Position numbers and translations under genes: made by a program. From NCBI GenBank assembly GCA_041392805.1, contig JAWKLJ010000002.1, positions 2,495,001 through 2,559,000 on the forward strand: 64,000 nt of DNA. Reading direction: 5' to 3'. Below the pieces are notes generated by a model that ran no database searches, was not told the DNA's origin, and saw nothing but the letters and a program-made list of their open reading frames with translations. Positions 34,728 to 43,797 of this stretch are shown here, in pieces. The DNA is from Saprospiraceae bacterium (GTDB lineage: Bacteria; Bacteroidota; Bacteroidia; Chitinophagales; Saprospiraceae). The number at the start of each line of letters is the position of its first letter. Position 1 is the stretch's first letter.

Positions 34728-35053
34728 TATCCGAAGGAGATATTAGGTATTTTTTGATAGAGGCTATTCCGAATTTCATATTGCTGATCGAGCATCTGTT
34801 TGCCAAAGGCAGTGATCACGTAGTACTTTTTGCGCCTGCCACCTCGGTCTTGGGTAATACCGCCGAATCGAGCATTCACAAACCCTTTTTCCTCCATGCG
34901 CTTGAGCGCCACGTGGATAGCACTGATATTGATACTTTTCTTGAGTTGTTCTTCCAGACTTTCTTTGATAGACACGCCATAGGCTTCGTCGTGCTGGGTG
35001 GCTACGGTCAAGAGGACTAATTCCTCAAATTCTCCTAAGGATGGTGTACTCAT
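34727..35053 (-). CDS. PadR-family transcriptional regulator
   Basis: 108 aa winged-helix protein: 'LGEFEELVLLTVATQHDEAYGVSIKESLEEQLKKSINISAIHVALKRMEEKGFVNARFGG' is the DNA-binding part, and 'GRRKKYYVITAFGKQML' follows. PadR proteins repress transporter genes and are released by ligands. It is the first gene of the two-gene unit with the permease, and probable operators lie just upstream. Confidence 0.92.
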   Translation of the reverse strand: MSTPSLGEFEELVLLTVATQHDEAYGVSIKESLEEQLKKSINISAIHVALKRMEEKGFVNARFGGITQDRGGRRKKYYVITAFGKQMLDQQYEIRNSLYQKIPNISFG

Positions 35054-35062
35054 TGCTTAGTA

Positions 35063-35116
35063 ATTTACTTAACAAATGTAAATGTAATATATTATATCTA
35101 CTTTTGCTAAGTAAAT
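35063..35116. promoter_or_regulatory. Probable PadR operator, inverted repeats
   Basis: ATTTACTTAACAAA (35063-35076) and TTTGCTAAGTAAAT (35103-35116, complement ATTTACTTAGCAAA) match at 13 of 14 positions as an inverted pair around an AT-rich core (TAATATATTATA at 35085-35096). It sits between the start of padR and the upstream flank, as expected for autoregulation. Inference from sequence only. Confidence 0.5.
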
Positions 35117-35165
35117 GAAAAAAAAACTTCAAAAATGCCGCTCTTTCTTTTTAAAGACCTTATAT

Positions 35166-35173
35166 TATATTTG
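35166..35173 (+). promoter_or_regulatory. -7 box (TATATTTG) for the MmcQ-like gene
   Basis: A perfect TAnnTTTG match 20 bp before the ATG at 35194; an A/G-rich ribosome-binding stretch (AAAAGAG) lies between. Confidence 0.5.
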
Positions 35174-35193
35174 AATTCACTAAAAGAGATCAA

Positions 35194-35553
35194 ATGAATA
35201 TTGAAGCATTTCACGTCTACTGCATGAATAAAAAAGGCGTAGAGGAGACCTTTCCCTTTGGTGAGGAGACGCTGGTCTTCAAGGTAATGGGCAAGATGTT
35301 TGCCTTAACAGGCCTGGATGATATCGAATTTAAGGTTAACCTAAAGTGTGATCCGGATTGGGCCATTGAATTAAGAGAAACCTATCCGGCTATTCAAGCT
35401 GGATGGCATATGAGTAAAAAACATTGGAATACCGTTCATTTTGAAGAAGGGCTGGAAGATAAATTCCTGTGCCAATTAATTGACCATTCCTATGATTTGG
35501 TGGTGAGTGGATTGTCAAAAAAGATGAAGGAAGCCTTAGCGCAAATTCCTTAA
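35194..35553 (+). CDS. MmcQ/YjbR-family protein
   Basis: 119 aa. The CyaY-like YjbR fold is recognised by 'ETFPFGEETLVFKVMGKMFALTGLDDIEFKVNLKCDPDWAIELRE', 'YPAIQAGWHMSKKHWNTVHFE' and 'HSYDLVVSGLSKK'. Members bind DNA in some cases; physiological role unknown. Its last 18 bp overlap the convergent 3' end of the next gene. Confidence 0.92.
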   Translation: MNIEAFHVYCMNKKGVEETFPFGEETLVFKVMGKMFALTGLDDIEFKVNLKCDPDWAIELRETYPAIQAGWHMSKKHWNTVHFEEGLEDKFLCQLIDHSYDLVVSGLSKKMKEALAQIP

Positions 35554-36945
35554 CTGTTCCAGCAGCCAACTTCTGGCGGTCAACATTTCTGTCTGCTTAA
35601 TCTCGCTTTCTAATTTAGACAATTGGCCCTTTTCTACCTTTTGGAGGCGGTATACGAAGTGGATGAAATTCATAAAGGGCATTTTCACCTCTTTGGTCAT
35701 TAGTTTTTTTCGTTTTAGAAAAATATTGAAGGCAGATAAAAGCGAATTTAATGCTTCGGTTTGTTGGGTTTCATAATAAATCCTGATGAGGGTAAGTTTG
35801 GCGCCAATACTATACTGTACATCACTGAATTCTACTTGGCGAAGATGTGTTTGAGCCTTTGGGTAATCCTTGCGTTCGTAATACAAATTAGCCAGATTAA
35901 AATGAAGCGCATCTTTTTGCATATGTGGGGGTAATTTGGGGGAATAGTCTGCAATAAAGCTTTCAGCCCATTCAAATTCCTTTAAGCCGATGCTGAGCTT
36001 GACCAGGTTTTTGAAGGTCCAGGGAGAAAGGTAGCCATCTTCGAAAAGCACCCCATTCTGAATGCCTTCTTGGTAAATAGACATGAGTTCCTCCGCGTAT
36101 TCTTTTTCACCAAAACGAATTTTTCGAATACAAAAATTGATACTGCTGAAGTACAAATCACGGAGCATATCATGTGAAAAATAGCGGCTATATTGTCTCA
36201 AACTATCCCTGAGTTTGGAGAAGTGGACGGCGGATTGTTCAGCAGTAAGACTTAATAATAATTGTTCTAAGGTTTCAATAGGGGGAGATTTTAAAAGTTG
36301 GGATCTTAAAATAGATTGGATTTCCTCCATGAAGTGAATCTCATAAGCTGGCGTGACGACCTTTTGTCGATCCAGCATGGCACAAAGATGATACAGCTTT
36401 TTGAATAAATAATACTGGTCAAAATAATCTGCGGCCTCCTGAAGGCCCTTATCATAGCGCCTTTGCTTTTGGCTAGAGAAATGCTTTTCTCGAAGATTGG
36501 CCAATAAATACTTTTGGTATAACAGCTGCTCGGTATCTCCTTGATACGCCTCCAATTGCTTTTGCGACTGGTTCATAATATACTGATAGTGCTTTTCCAG
36601 CCTGTGGTCAATACAATATTGAAGCTGAAAATAAGCAGGCAAAATCAACGCATTTTCGAACCCATTGATACTGATATATCGCTCTGCCAATTTGAGTAGT
36701 TGGCTATTGAGGTAATTTAAATGTTTTTCGTCATAAGCCTTTTCTGGAAATAGGAGTTGGTAGCAGTAGTACCGATCTAAGTCCTTTTCTGGGAAACCTT
36801 TGGCGGCAATTTTCTTTAGGTAATGATAAAAATGGATCAACTCTTCCTGCTTATTAAAAAATGGCGATTGAACAAAATCACCAAATGCCCTCCTTTGTTT
36901 TCCGTCAAGTGTTTGCAATAACTGAATTAGTTTAGTGTCTTTCAT
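35536..36945 (-). CDS. Unrecognised helical-repeat protein
   Basis: 469 aa from the ATG at 36945 (MKDTKLIQLLQTLDGKQRRAFGDFVQSPFFNKQEELI). The frame stays open to 37320, but those residues lie antisense to the next gene and lack coding character. The protein is all-helical, rich in Leu, Tyr and Lys, with TPR-like pairs ('ALHFNLANLYYERKDYPKAQTHLRQVEF'). No signal peptide. It may be a Saprospiraceae/Bacteroidota-specific family. Divergent from the dockerin-like T9SS gene with 175 bp between the starts. Confidence 0.75.
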   Translation of the reverse strand: MKDTKLIQLLQTLDGKQRRAFGDFVQSPFFNKQEELIHFYHYLKKIAAKGFPEKDLDRYYCYQLLFPEKAYDEKHLNYLNSQLLKLAERYISINGFENALILPAYFQLQYCIDHRLEKHYQYIMNQSQKQLEAYQGDTEQLLYQKYLLANLREKHFSSQKQRRYDKGLQEAADYFDQYYLFKKLYHLCAMLDRQKVVTPAYEIHFMEEIQSILRSQLLKSPPIETLEQLLLSLTAEQSAVHFSKLRDSLRQYSRYFSHDMLRDLYFSSINFCIRKIRFGEKEYAEELMSIYQEGIQNGVLFEDGYLSPWTFKNLVKLSIGLKEFEWAESFIADYSPKLPPHMQKDALHFNLANLYYERKDYPKAQTHLRQVEFSDVQYSIGAKLTLIRIYYETQQTEALNSLLSAFNIFLKRKKLMTKEVKMPFMNFIHFVYRLQKVEKGQLSKLESEIKQTEMLTARSWLLEQLRNLR

Positions 36946-37120
36946 GTGAAAAAAATCTGATAAATTATTGAAACGACATGTTATTAAATAATTGATTAAT
37001 AGGTTTTTGTATAAAAAATGGATGTAAAATAAGAAAAATAATTCTGATAAATTTAAAAAAATGTACTTGTGGGGCCCATCGATAGCAGTTAACTTTGACT
37101 TATAATTGAACAAATTGCCC

Positions 37121-38233
37121 ATGAATGGTACAAATCGTTTGGTATTTAGCCTATGTTTTTGGCTCTTTTGGATAGGGGAGGGCCAGGCGCAAGTTTTTCC
37201 GGGAGATGCCGATAACAATGGCAAAGTGGAAAACCTTGACGTGCTATATACAGGGTATGCATACGGGGGAATTGGGCCGGCCAGACTTGGGCTACCCTTG
37301 GATGCGACAGAGGGAACCATTAGCCTGCTCTGGGAGGCAAGCTTTCCAACTGGAACGAATTATGCCTTTGCTGATGCCAATGGCGATGGGGCCATTAATT
37401 TTAATGACCTGGTGGCTATTTCTTTGAATTATGGCCTGGAACACGCCATGGTCACGACCAATGTCTTTTTGGAGGGGATTCCGGGCCTGGACCCCCTGGT
37501 TGCATTTGATCGAAGTGCAATACCCCCGATCATAACAGAAAACGCCATCTTGGAAATACCATTGTTCATCGGAACCGCCGACAGACCTATTGTAGATATC
37601 AATGGTTTAGCTTTTTCTATTTCATATGATTCCGAATTAATAGCTGAATTAAGCCTGGAAATAGATCCGAAATGGATGGGTGATGATGGCGAGATTTTTA
37701 TGTTACAGTCTCATCGCGGGGAGGACAATGAAGGGAAATTAGAAGTAGCACTTACCCGATTTGGGAAAAATCCAGTAACCGCATTTGGGCGAATTGGAAC
37801 CCTTTCGATTATCATTGAAGATGACTTGATCGATTTATTACCAGACCATGTCGATCGATTACCCGTAGCCATTAGTGTGGTGGGTATAGGTGCCGTTGAT
37901 GATAAGTTTAACCAAATACCCTTGGTCAGTGATAGTATCCATTTGGAGGTAAGACATCCCGCTGCAATTTCTGATGCAAGGGATAGCGAAAAAGCTGCCT
38001 TGGTTAAGGTTTTTCCCAATCCTATTCGCGGAGTGCTAACGATTTTTTCCGCAGAAGAAATGGAGCAAATCACCATTTTGAATCTCAACGGTCAAACCTT
38101 ACTTGCTCTTCGCCTAGATCATCCTAATTATTTTAAATACAGCACCCAGGCTTTTCCTCCAGGGCCCTTGTTACTCAAGATTACAACGCCCAAAGGAATA
38201 GTTGTTAAAAAGGTGGTGGTGATGGCTGAATGA
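37121..38233 (+). CDS. T9SS cargo with dockerin-like calcium loops and cohesin-like domain
   Basis: 370 aa from the ATG at 37121 (a TTG at 37106 is less likely). A signal peptide ends GQAQ. Residues 30-90 hold two EF-hand-type loops, 'DADNNGKVENLDVL' and 'DANGDGAINFNDLVAI', 50 residues apart, as in dockerin modules. Residues 110-280 are beta-rich and resemble a cohesin-like fold ('PIVDINGLAFSISYDSELI', 'RIGTLSIIIEDDL'). The C-terminal 75 residues ('KVFPNPIRGVLTIFSAEEMEQITILNLNGQ') are a T9SS type A sorting domain. Next gene is 18 bp on, so both probably form a unit. Confidence 0.8.
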   Translation: MNGTNRLVFSLCFWLFWIGEGQAQVFPGDADNNGKVENLDVLYTGYAYGGIGPARLGLPLDATEGTISLLWEASFPTGTNYAFADANGDGAINFNDLVAISLNYGLEHAMVTTNVFLEGIPGLDPLVAFDRSAIPPIITENAILEIPLFIGTADRPIVDINGLAFSISYDSELIAELSLEIDPKWMGDDGEIFMLQSHRGEDNEGKLEVALTRFGKNPVTAFGRIGTLSIIIEDDLIDLLPDHVDRLPVAISVVGIGAVDDKFNQIPLVSDSIHLEVRHPAAISDARDSEKAALVKVFPNPIRGVLTIFSAEEMEQITILNLNGQTLLALRLDHPNYFKYSTQAFPPGPLLLKITTPKGIVVKKVVVMAE

Positions 38234-38251
38234 TTTATTCAAACTAAAACT

Positions 38252-40636
38252 ATGAAAAATAAGTCTATGAAAACAATCTTTAATGGTCAGATTAGCTGGC
38301 CACTATTTCGGCATTCCTCTGGTCAAATGCTAATTGTAAGAAAGTTACTAATTGGGATGGGGATGGTATTATTTTCCATTCCCTCTCTTTTTAGTCAAAA
38401 CCAATTTTTATTTGGGGAGGTAGTCTATGGAGAAGCTGGTGAGCCGCTACCTGGATACCCCGTACAATTGTCCTATCAGCAAGTAGAATGGCAAGTATTT
38501 ACAAATGAAGCTGGCTTTTTTACTGCTGAATTGCAAAACGTAAACGGGGATGAACTCATAACTGTGCGCGTCTTTGATTTTTGTACAGGAACAGCATTGA
38601 AGCAGGAGCTTATGGCAGACAGTGCCTATGTCTTTTTTCACGTTTGCCCCAATTTGGTGAACCCACCGGGCGTGGAGGGGTGCGAGGCCTTTTTTACTTA
38701 TGAACAGGTCGGTTTTGGACCATATAATTTGTTCTTCCAAAATATATCTTTTAGCAGTGGGGGGGTAGATAGTGTACGCTGGGTGTTTGGGGATGGAAAT
38801 ACCTCTAGTGAACGAGACCCAATTCATACTTATGCGGAAGTAGGGACCTACACGGCCAGCCTGACCATTTTTTCGGATTCCTGTCAAAGCACATTTACCC
38901 AAATTGTGCAGGTTCTCGAACAAGGGAATTGCGATTGCGACGAGGTCTATATCCCCACCTGCGTCATGACGGCCAATGGCGTACAAGAACAATTTGCCAA
39001 TCCATGTGAAGCTTTGTGCGCCGGCTATAGCCAAGACATGTTTATCCCGTGTGAAGTAGACAACTGCAGTTGTCCTGAATATTATGAGCCGGTATGTGCG
39101 GTGGTCAATGGGGATACTTTGCAATTCTCAAACATTTGTTTCGCAGCTTGTGAAGGGTATACCCCAGAAGACGTTTTTCTCTGTTATCCGGACTCGAACG
39201 ATTGCAATTGCCCCGCTATATATGACCCTGTTTGTGTGTTAATGCCTAATGGGATCATTCAGACCTATGCCAATGCTTGCGTGGCCTTCTGTGAGGGTAT
39301 TACCACACCTCATATTGTGCCATGCGAACCCGATTCCTGTTGGTGTGATACCGTATATGATCCCGTTTGTGTCTTGGATGCGAATGGCGGACTATTTGAA
39401 TTTAGCAACAGTTGTGAGGCGCAGTGTGCGGGTTATTTGCCCCATGAATTGATTCCTTGCGATTCGATGGGTAATCCCTGCGATACCATCCTGATTCCCT
39501 GCGACAGCCTGGGTGTCGTTTGTGATACGATTATTTTGCCCTGCGATTCGACAGGTTATTATTGCCAGGCTGATTTTTCCATTGACTATTCTAATCTTCA
39601 AAGTTTGGAAGTGGCTTTTATGGATCATTCTTTTTCCATTGATGGTGAGGTCATCGGTTGGAAATGGGATTTTGGTGACGGACAAACCAGTGAGGATGCT
39701 AATCCGGTTCATTTTTATCAGACGAGCGGTATCTACGAGGTTATCCTCGCTATAGAAACTAGCACGGGCTGTAGTAGTACGATTGTCCAGCACATTTGCA
39801 TCGGTGACACCGATGTGGTTGAAGGACCAGCATGCCAGGCTATTTTCTTTTTTGAACAAATGGGTACCTCCAGCAGCTTCCAATTCATGGATGTATCCTT
39901 GGGCGATGTTGTTAATTGGAAATGGGATTTTGGCGATGGAGAGAGTAGTGTAGAACCTATGCCCATTCACACTTATGAGCAACCTGGCGTATATGTGGTC
40001 ACTTTGACTATCCGCACTGCGGCGGGCTGTGAAAGCAGGATAAGCGTGTTGTTGACTACGGCAGACAATATTTTTTATGAGGAGGAGTGTAGGGCTTTAT
40101 TTTTACCCTTTATGTCTCCCGATTCGCTCCTTGTCTTTTTCTTGAATTTATCAACGCCTAATGCAACGAGTTTCTTTTGGGATTTTGGTGACAACAGCAC
40201 TAGTTCGGAATTCATTCCTGCACATACTTATGCCACTGGTGGTGTTTATACGGTTACCCTTACCATCACCACGGCAGATGGATGTTCTAGTTCGTATAGC
40301 ACCATTATCAATTTTAATAGTAATGACTTCACGGCTAGCCCGATGTTTAGAATGGTCTCCGGCACAGCAGAAGTTGAAAAAACACCCACTATTGAAAAAC
40401 TGATGCCAAATCCGGTAAGCGACCAATTAAACCTGGTAATAGATGGCGTTAAAACAGCAGCATACCAACTTCAGGTATTCAATCTACAAGGTCAAGTCAT
40501 GTTGACTAAGCAGGGAGAACTATATAGTGGTGAGCAAACCATTTCCCTCCCTGTGCACGATTTTCCGGAAGGGATGTATCTACTGCGTATGCGGACTGGT
40601 GGGCATGAGTCGTCGAAGAAATTTATAAAGCAATAG
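38252..40636 (+). CDS. T9SS cargo with four Kazal-like modules and PKD domains
   Basis: 794 aa with signal peptide (ends LFSQ). Order: a carboxypeptidase-regulatory-like domain (50-130), PKD (144-222, 'WVFGDGNTSSERDPIHTY'), four tandem six-Cys modules (227-403) of the form CxC-x7-C-x10-N-x-C-x3-C-x10-C with 'Y.PVC' and 'CEALCAGY' motifs as in Kazal-type inhibitors, a Cys-Asp spacer (403-438), three more PKD domains (440-516, 528-602, 613-690) and a T9SS type A sorting domain (713-794). A surface-bound or secreted protease inhibitor, or adhesin, is possible. No evidence for inhibition beyond the module pattern. Confidence 0.85.
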   Translation: MKNKSMKTIFNGQISWPLFRHSSGQMLIVRKLLIGMGMVLFSIPSLFSQNQFLFGEVVYGEAGEPLPGYPVQLSYQQVEWQVFTNEAGFFTAELQNVNGDELITVRVFDFCTGTALKQELMADSAYVFFHVCPNLVNPPGVEGCEAFFTYEQVGFGPYNLFFQNISFSSGGVDSVRWVFGDGNTSSERDPIHTYAEVGTYTASLTIFSDSCQSTFTQIVQVLEQGNCDCDEVYIPTCVMTANGVQEQFANPCEALCAGYSQDMFIPCEVDNCSCPEYYEPVCAVVNGDTLQFSNICFAACEGYTPEDVFLCYPDSNDCNCPAIYDPVCVLMPNGIIQTYANACVAFCEGITTPHIVPCEPDSCWCDTVYDPVCVLDANGGLFEFSNSCEAQCAGYLPHELIPCDSMGNPCDTILIPCDSLGVVCDTIILPCDSTGYYCQADFSIDYSNLQSLEVAFMDHSFSIDGEVIGWKWDFGDGQTSEDANPVHFYQTSGIYEVILAIETSTGCSSTIVQHICIGDTDVVEGPACQAIFFFEQMGTSSSFQFMDVSLGDVVNWKWDFGDGESSVEPMPIHTYEQPGVYVVTLTIRTAAGCESRISVLLTTADNIFYEEECRALFLPFMSPDSLLVFFLNLSTPNATSFFWDFGDNSTSSEFIPAHTYATGGVYTVTLTITTADGCSSSYSTIINFNSNDFTASPMFRMVSGTAEVEKTPTIEKLMPNPVSDQLNLVIDGVKTAAYQLQVFNLQGQVMLTKQGELYSGEQTISLPVHDFPEGMYLLRMRTGGHESSKKFIKQ

Positions 40637-40670
40637 TTTTTGTGTTTATCCCCTCTTTGGGTTCTTTAAG

Positions 40671-40702
40671 ATGGTAGTCTATACAGGCTACCATTTTTTT
40701 TT
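40671..40702 (+). terminator. Rho-independent terminator after the PKD/Kazal gene
   Basis: Stem ATGGTAG (40671-40677) and CTACCAT (40688-40694) with a 10-nt loop, followed by eight T residues. It ends the transcript of the two T9SS cargo genes. Confidence 0.7.
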
Positions 40703-40783
40703 GATTTTTTGACAACATCTTTGTAACCATTTGACTTTAGTGAGGTATTCGTGGAAAAGGATAATGAATAAATCAGTTTTCAA

Positions 40784-41320
40784 TTGTCGGACGAAGCACT
40801 TATGATACAACTCCGTGATGGAGACTTAGCCAGCGCTGCCATTTTGTATGAAAGGTGGAAGCGCAGTTTATTCAATTACTTCTATCGTCTGTCAGGGGAC
40901 GAAAGCGGCAGTGAGGATTTAACCCAAATGGTTTTTGAAAGACTGATTAAATACCGGACAAGTTATAAGGAAGGAATGCTTTTTAAAGCTTGGGTATTTC
41001 AAATAGCCAGAAATGTGCACCACACTGCCTACAAGAAACGATCCAATAAACTGGTTACCCTGAACGAACTGAATGCATATGAAGGATCCGAAGCGCCATT
41101 GGAATACCAGATAGAGCAGCAGGAAGAAAAAGAAGCACTTTGGCAGGCGATGGATCAATTAACGCCAGAGCAAAGGGAAATACTACTGTTTACCAAATTC
41201 CAGAAAATCCCTTACAAGGAAGTGGGGGAGATGTTGAACTGTACGGAAGGAGCCGTGAAGGTGAAAGTGCATAGAGCCATTGCGAGTTTAAGGCTGTTGT
41301 ATTTTAAAATGGGAAAATGA
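40784..41320 (+). CDS. ECF sigma-70 factor
   Basis: 178 aa from a TTG at 40784, which restores the family N-terminus (SDEALMIQLRDGDLASAAILYERW); the next ATG is at 40802 and no upstream in-frame start is possible because a TAA lies at 40769. Region 2 'SGSEDLTQMVFERLIKYRTSY' and 'FKAWVFQIARN', region 4 'LTPEQREILLFTKFQKIPYKEVGEMLNCTEGAVKVKVHRAIASL'. Its ATGA overlap with the next gene marks a sigma/anti-sigma pair. Confidence 0.9.
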   Translation: MSDEALMIQLRDGDLASAAILYERWKRSLFNYFYRLSGDESGSEDLTQMVFERLIKYRTSYKEGMLFKAWVFQIARNVHHTAYKKRSNKLVTLNELNAYEGSEAPLEYQIEQQEEKEALWQAMDQLTPEQREILLFTKFQKIPYKEVGEMLNCTEGAVKVKVHRAIASLRLLYFKMGK

Positions 41321-42090
41321 TGGAACAATCAGAAAATAGTAGGCAATTGATTCGATATGTGGAAGGAGAATTGCCAGAAAAGGAGCGGGCAAAGTTGGAA
41401 ATAGCCCTTGCTGCCTCTCCCGCCCTTCAGACGGAGCTTAGCTCCTTGCTAGCACTTTATGAAGCTATCGATAGCGCAGCGGAGGTTTCTCCTTCTTTGG
41501 ATTTGGATGTGCGCTTTTACGCGATGCTCGATAAGGAGAAAGCGTTGACTGCCAGCACAAAAAAAAGCCCTCGAATCATTAGCTTACGCTTATTGGCAGC
41601 GGCTATAACTTTGCTGTTGTTGGTGACTGTTGGGGGACTTTGGCAATTTAAGCAGCAGCAGCAGCGACAAATCAACCTATTGCAAGCGGAGGTCATTGAG
41701 ACACAAAAGATGTTGATCTTATCTATGTTACAGCATGCTTCGGCAAGCGATCGCCTCCAGGCGGTAAATGTATCTTTAGACCAACATCAAATGGATGACC
41801 AAATTGTCGGAGCTTTGGCTCAAGCATTAAATTATGATGAAAATGTAAATGTTCGGCTCAAAGCAGTAGAAGCACTTTCCCAATTTTTACCAGAAGATCG
41901 GGTGCTTCAGGTTTTCATCGAAAGCCTAAGCCAACAAGCCTATCCACAGGTGCAAATTGCCCTGATAGAGGCTTTGACCCTGGCAAAGAAAAAAGAAGCA
42001 GTGACCATTTTTCAGGGTATTTTAGAACGGGAAGACTTAATGGATATTGTGAAGGATAAAGCGGCAGCTGGAATTGGCGTATTGTTGTAG
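41317..42090 (+). CDS. Anti-sigma-like membrane protein with HEAT repeats
   Basis: 257 aa. The N-terminal 60 residues are a zinc-free anti-sigma-type helical domain ('NSRQLIRYVEGELPEKERAKLEIALAASPALQTELSSL'). One membrane segment is at about 88-109. The C-terminal part (130-257), outside the cytoplasm, has HEAT-type helical repeats ('MDDQIVGALAQALNYDENVNVRLKAVEALSQF', 'YPQVQIALIEALTLAKKKEAVTIFQ'). It overlaps the sigma gene by 4 bp. Likely binds the sigma factor and releases it on an envelope signal. Confidence 0.85.
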   Translation: MMEQSENSRQLIRYVEGELPEKERAKLEIALAASPALQTELSSLLALYEAIDSAAEVSPSLDLDVRFYAMLDKEKALTASTKKSPRIISLRLLAAAITLLLLVTVGGLWQFKQQQQRQINLLQAEVIETQKMLILSMLQHASASDRLQAVNVSLDQHQMDDQIVGALAQALNYDENVNVRLKAVEALSQFLPEDRVLQVFIESLSQQAYPQVQIALIEALTLAKKKEAVTIFQGILEREDLMDIVKDKAAAGIGVLL

Positions 42091-42236
42091 TTAATGGTTG
42101 GGACTACCCTGATCAGTAGCCCATAATCGCAATCGACCTTGCGCTCAGCGAAGCGGTCTGGCATCTCTCTTCTGATGTCAAGTCGTATTATACACCGAAC
42201 AAAAAGATAAACCATTATATAGAAAATCACCATTTT

Positions 42237-43025
42237 ATGAATATCAAAACAATTTCATTAGGGCTATTTGGCTTCCTAATGGCAGCCATTCCTCAGCTTT
42301 TGAGTGCCCAGATTATGACCAAAACGATCCCTTTAAATGGGGCAAAAAGGGTAGAGATTTACATGGAAAGAGCCTCTCTAGACATTAGTGGCCATGATGC
42401 CAACAACATTGTCATTGAAACAGAGGGCAATAAACCTCCCCCAGACCGCGCCAAAGGCCTTCGACCCCTCTTTAATAATGCTGTTGATAATACGGGTATT
42501 GGCATAATGGTGGAGGAATCTGCGGATAAGATCGTCATCAAAAAGGCTTCCTCCCATCAATTAGAGGTTTCTATTAAGCTTCCCCAAAACCTTGCCTTAA
42601 AAGTAGAGGAAATCAGCTGGATGGGTGGCGGAGACTACAAATTCCATGCTTATAAGGGAGAAATTGAAGTCAAATCCAATTCGGCAGCTATTCAATTGGA
42701 ACAAGTCAGTGGCCCTATTGTGGCGAGCTCTACCTCGGGAAGTATAGATGTTATTTTTGCTAAACTTGACCAGACTAAACCCAGTGCCATTTCCAATATC
42801 AGTGGTCCAATTGATATAACTATTGCAGCGGATGAGAAAGCCACCTTTAAACTTGAAACGATCACTGGTGAGACCTATACAGACCTTAACCTCGATTTTG
42901 GCCAACCAAAAGATGGGATGCAGTCTATTGGCCACCGGAAAAACAAAGGACACCTGAACGGCGGCGGTGTAGAATTGGCCTTACATTCGATTAGCAGCAC
43001 CATCTATATTCGCAAAAAGAAGTAA
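42237..43025 (+). CDS. Exported beta-strand repeat protein (DUF4097-like)
   Basis: 262 aa with a signal peptide (ends LSAQ). The rest is a repetitive beta-solenoid-like pattern with 'SNSAAIQLEQVSGPIVASSTSGSIDVIF' and 'NISGPIDITI', 'ETITGETYTDL', as in the DUF4097 adhesin-type family. Frequently found behind ECF sigma/anti-sigma pairs in this phylum. Its paralogue follows 30 bp later. Role unknown. Confidence 0.8.
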   Translation: MNIKTISLGLFGFLMAAIPQLLSAQIMTKTIPLNGAKRVEIYMERASLDISGHDANNIVIETEGNKPPPDRAKGLRPLFNNAVDNTGIGIMVEESADKIVIKKASSHQLEVSIKLPQNLALKVEEISWMGGGDYKFHAYKGEIEVKSNSAAIQLEQVSGPIVASSTSGSIDVIFAKLDQTKPSAISNISGPIDITIAADEKATFKLETITGETYTDLNLDFGQPKDGMQSIGHRKNKGHLNGGGVELALHSISSTIYIRKKK

Positions 43026-43055
43026 GTAAATCACCCGACCATAAAATTAAAAATC

Positions 43056-43742
43056 ATGCTTAAAACACTTTCAACCCTTGTTTTAGTAATCAGTTGTTTA
43101 AGCTTTGCTTTTGCTCAAAACCAGCAAAAAATAGAAGAACAAAGCTTTCCCTGGTCTTCCTCTAAATCGGCCAGTATCGATTTGAAATTTGCTTCCAATA
43201 TCAAAGTCAATACTTGGAATAAAAAAGAACTAGGGATTAAAACCATCATCACTTATAGCAAAGAAGAATATGCAAAACTCCATCAAATGACGGTGGACGA
43301 TGCGGGCAATAAGTTATCAGTTGTTACTGATTTTAATAAGGACTTTGTCAAAAAAAATGATTACAACTGTTGGAATTGTGATGAACAGAACCCTTCCTCT
43401 AATCGCGAATGCATCTGCTTTAAATTGGAATTTGAAGTAATGGTACCCCAAGGTGGAGACATTTCGATTGAAACGATTTCTGGTAATATTGAGATGAAAA
43501 ACTTGAATAGGGCCATTCAAGCCAAAACAATAAGTGGTTTTATTGACCTTGGCCTTAAACCCAATGCTGCTTATGACTTGAAGTTCAAATCTGTAACCGG
43601 AGAAATTTATACCGATTTTGATTTAGACCTCGATCAAAACAGTACGGCTTTCTCTAAACGTCTAAATTCTTCCTTGAATGGTGGAGGCTCACTCATTGCC
43701 TTGGAAACCATTAGCGGAGACATTTTTTTTAGAAAAGAATAG
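43056..43742 (+). CDS. Exported beta-strand repeat protein, paralogue of the preceding one
   Basis: 228 aa with signal peptide (ends FAFAQ). Shared motifs with the preceding protein: 'ISIETISGNIEMKNL', 'AKTISGFIDLGL', 'SVTGEIYTDFDLDLDQ' and the final 'LNGGGSLIALETISGDIFFRKE'. A Cys-rich patch (NCWNCDEQNPSSNRECICF) is unique to this copy. Last gene of the sigma/anti-sigma operon. Confidence 0.8.
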   Translation: MLKTLSTLVLVISCLSFAFAQNQQKIEEQSFPWSSSKSASIDLKFASNIKVNTWNKKELGIKTIITYSKEEYAKLHQMTVDDAGNKLSVVTDFNKDFVKKNDYNCWNCDEQNPSSNRECICFKLEFEVMVPQGGDISIETISGNIEMKNLNRAIQAKTISGFIDLGLKPNAAYDLKFKSVTGEIYTDFDLDLDQNSTAFSKRLNSSLNGGGSLIALETISGDIFFRKE

Positions 43743-43797
43743 TACTAAGCTGTTAGCGGTAAAAGTGTTACTATCATTGGTAATTTGGGCAGGTTCG

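Noticed and set aside
36946..37320. An N-terminal extension of the helical protein by 125 codons
   Set aside because: It lies antisense to the T9SS gene start, has unnatural composition and a good ATG follows at 36945.
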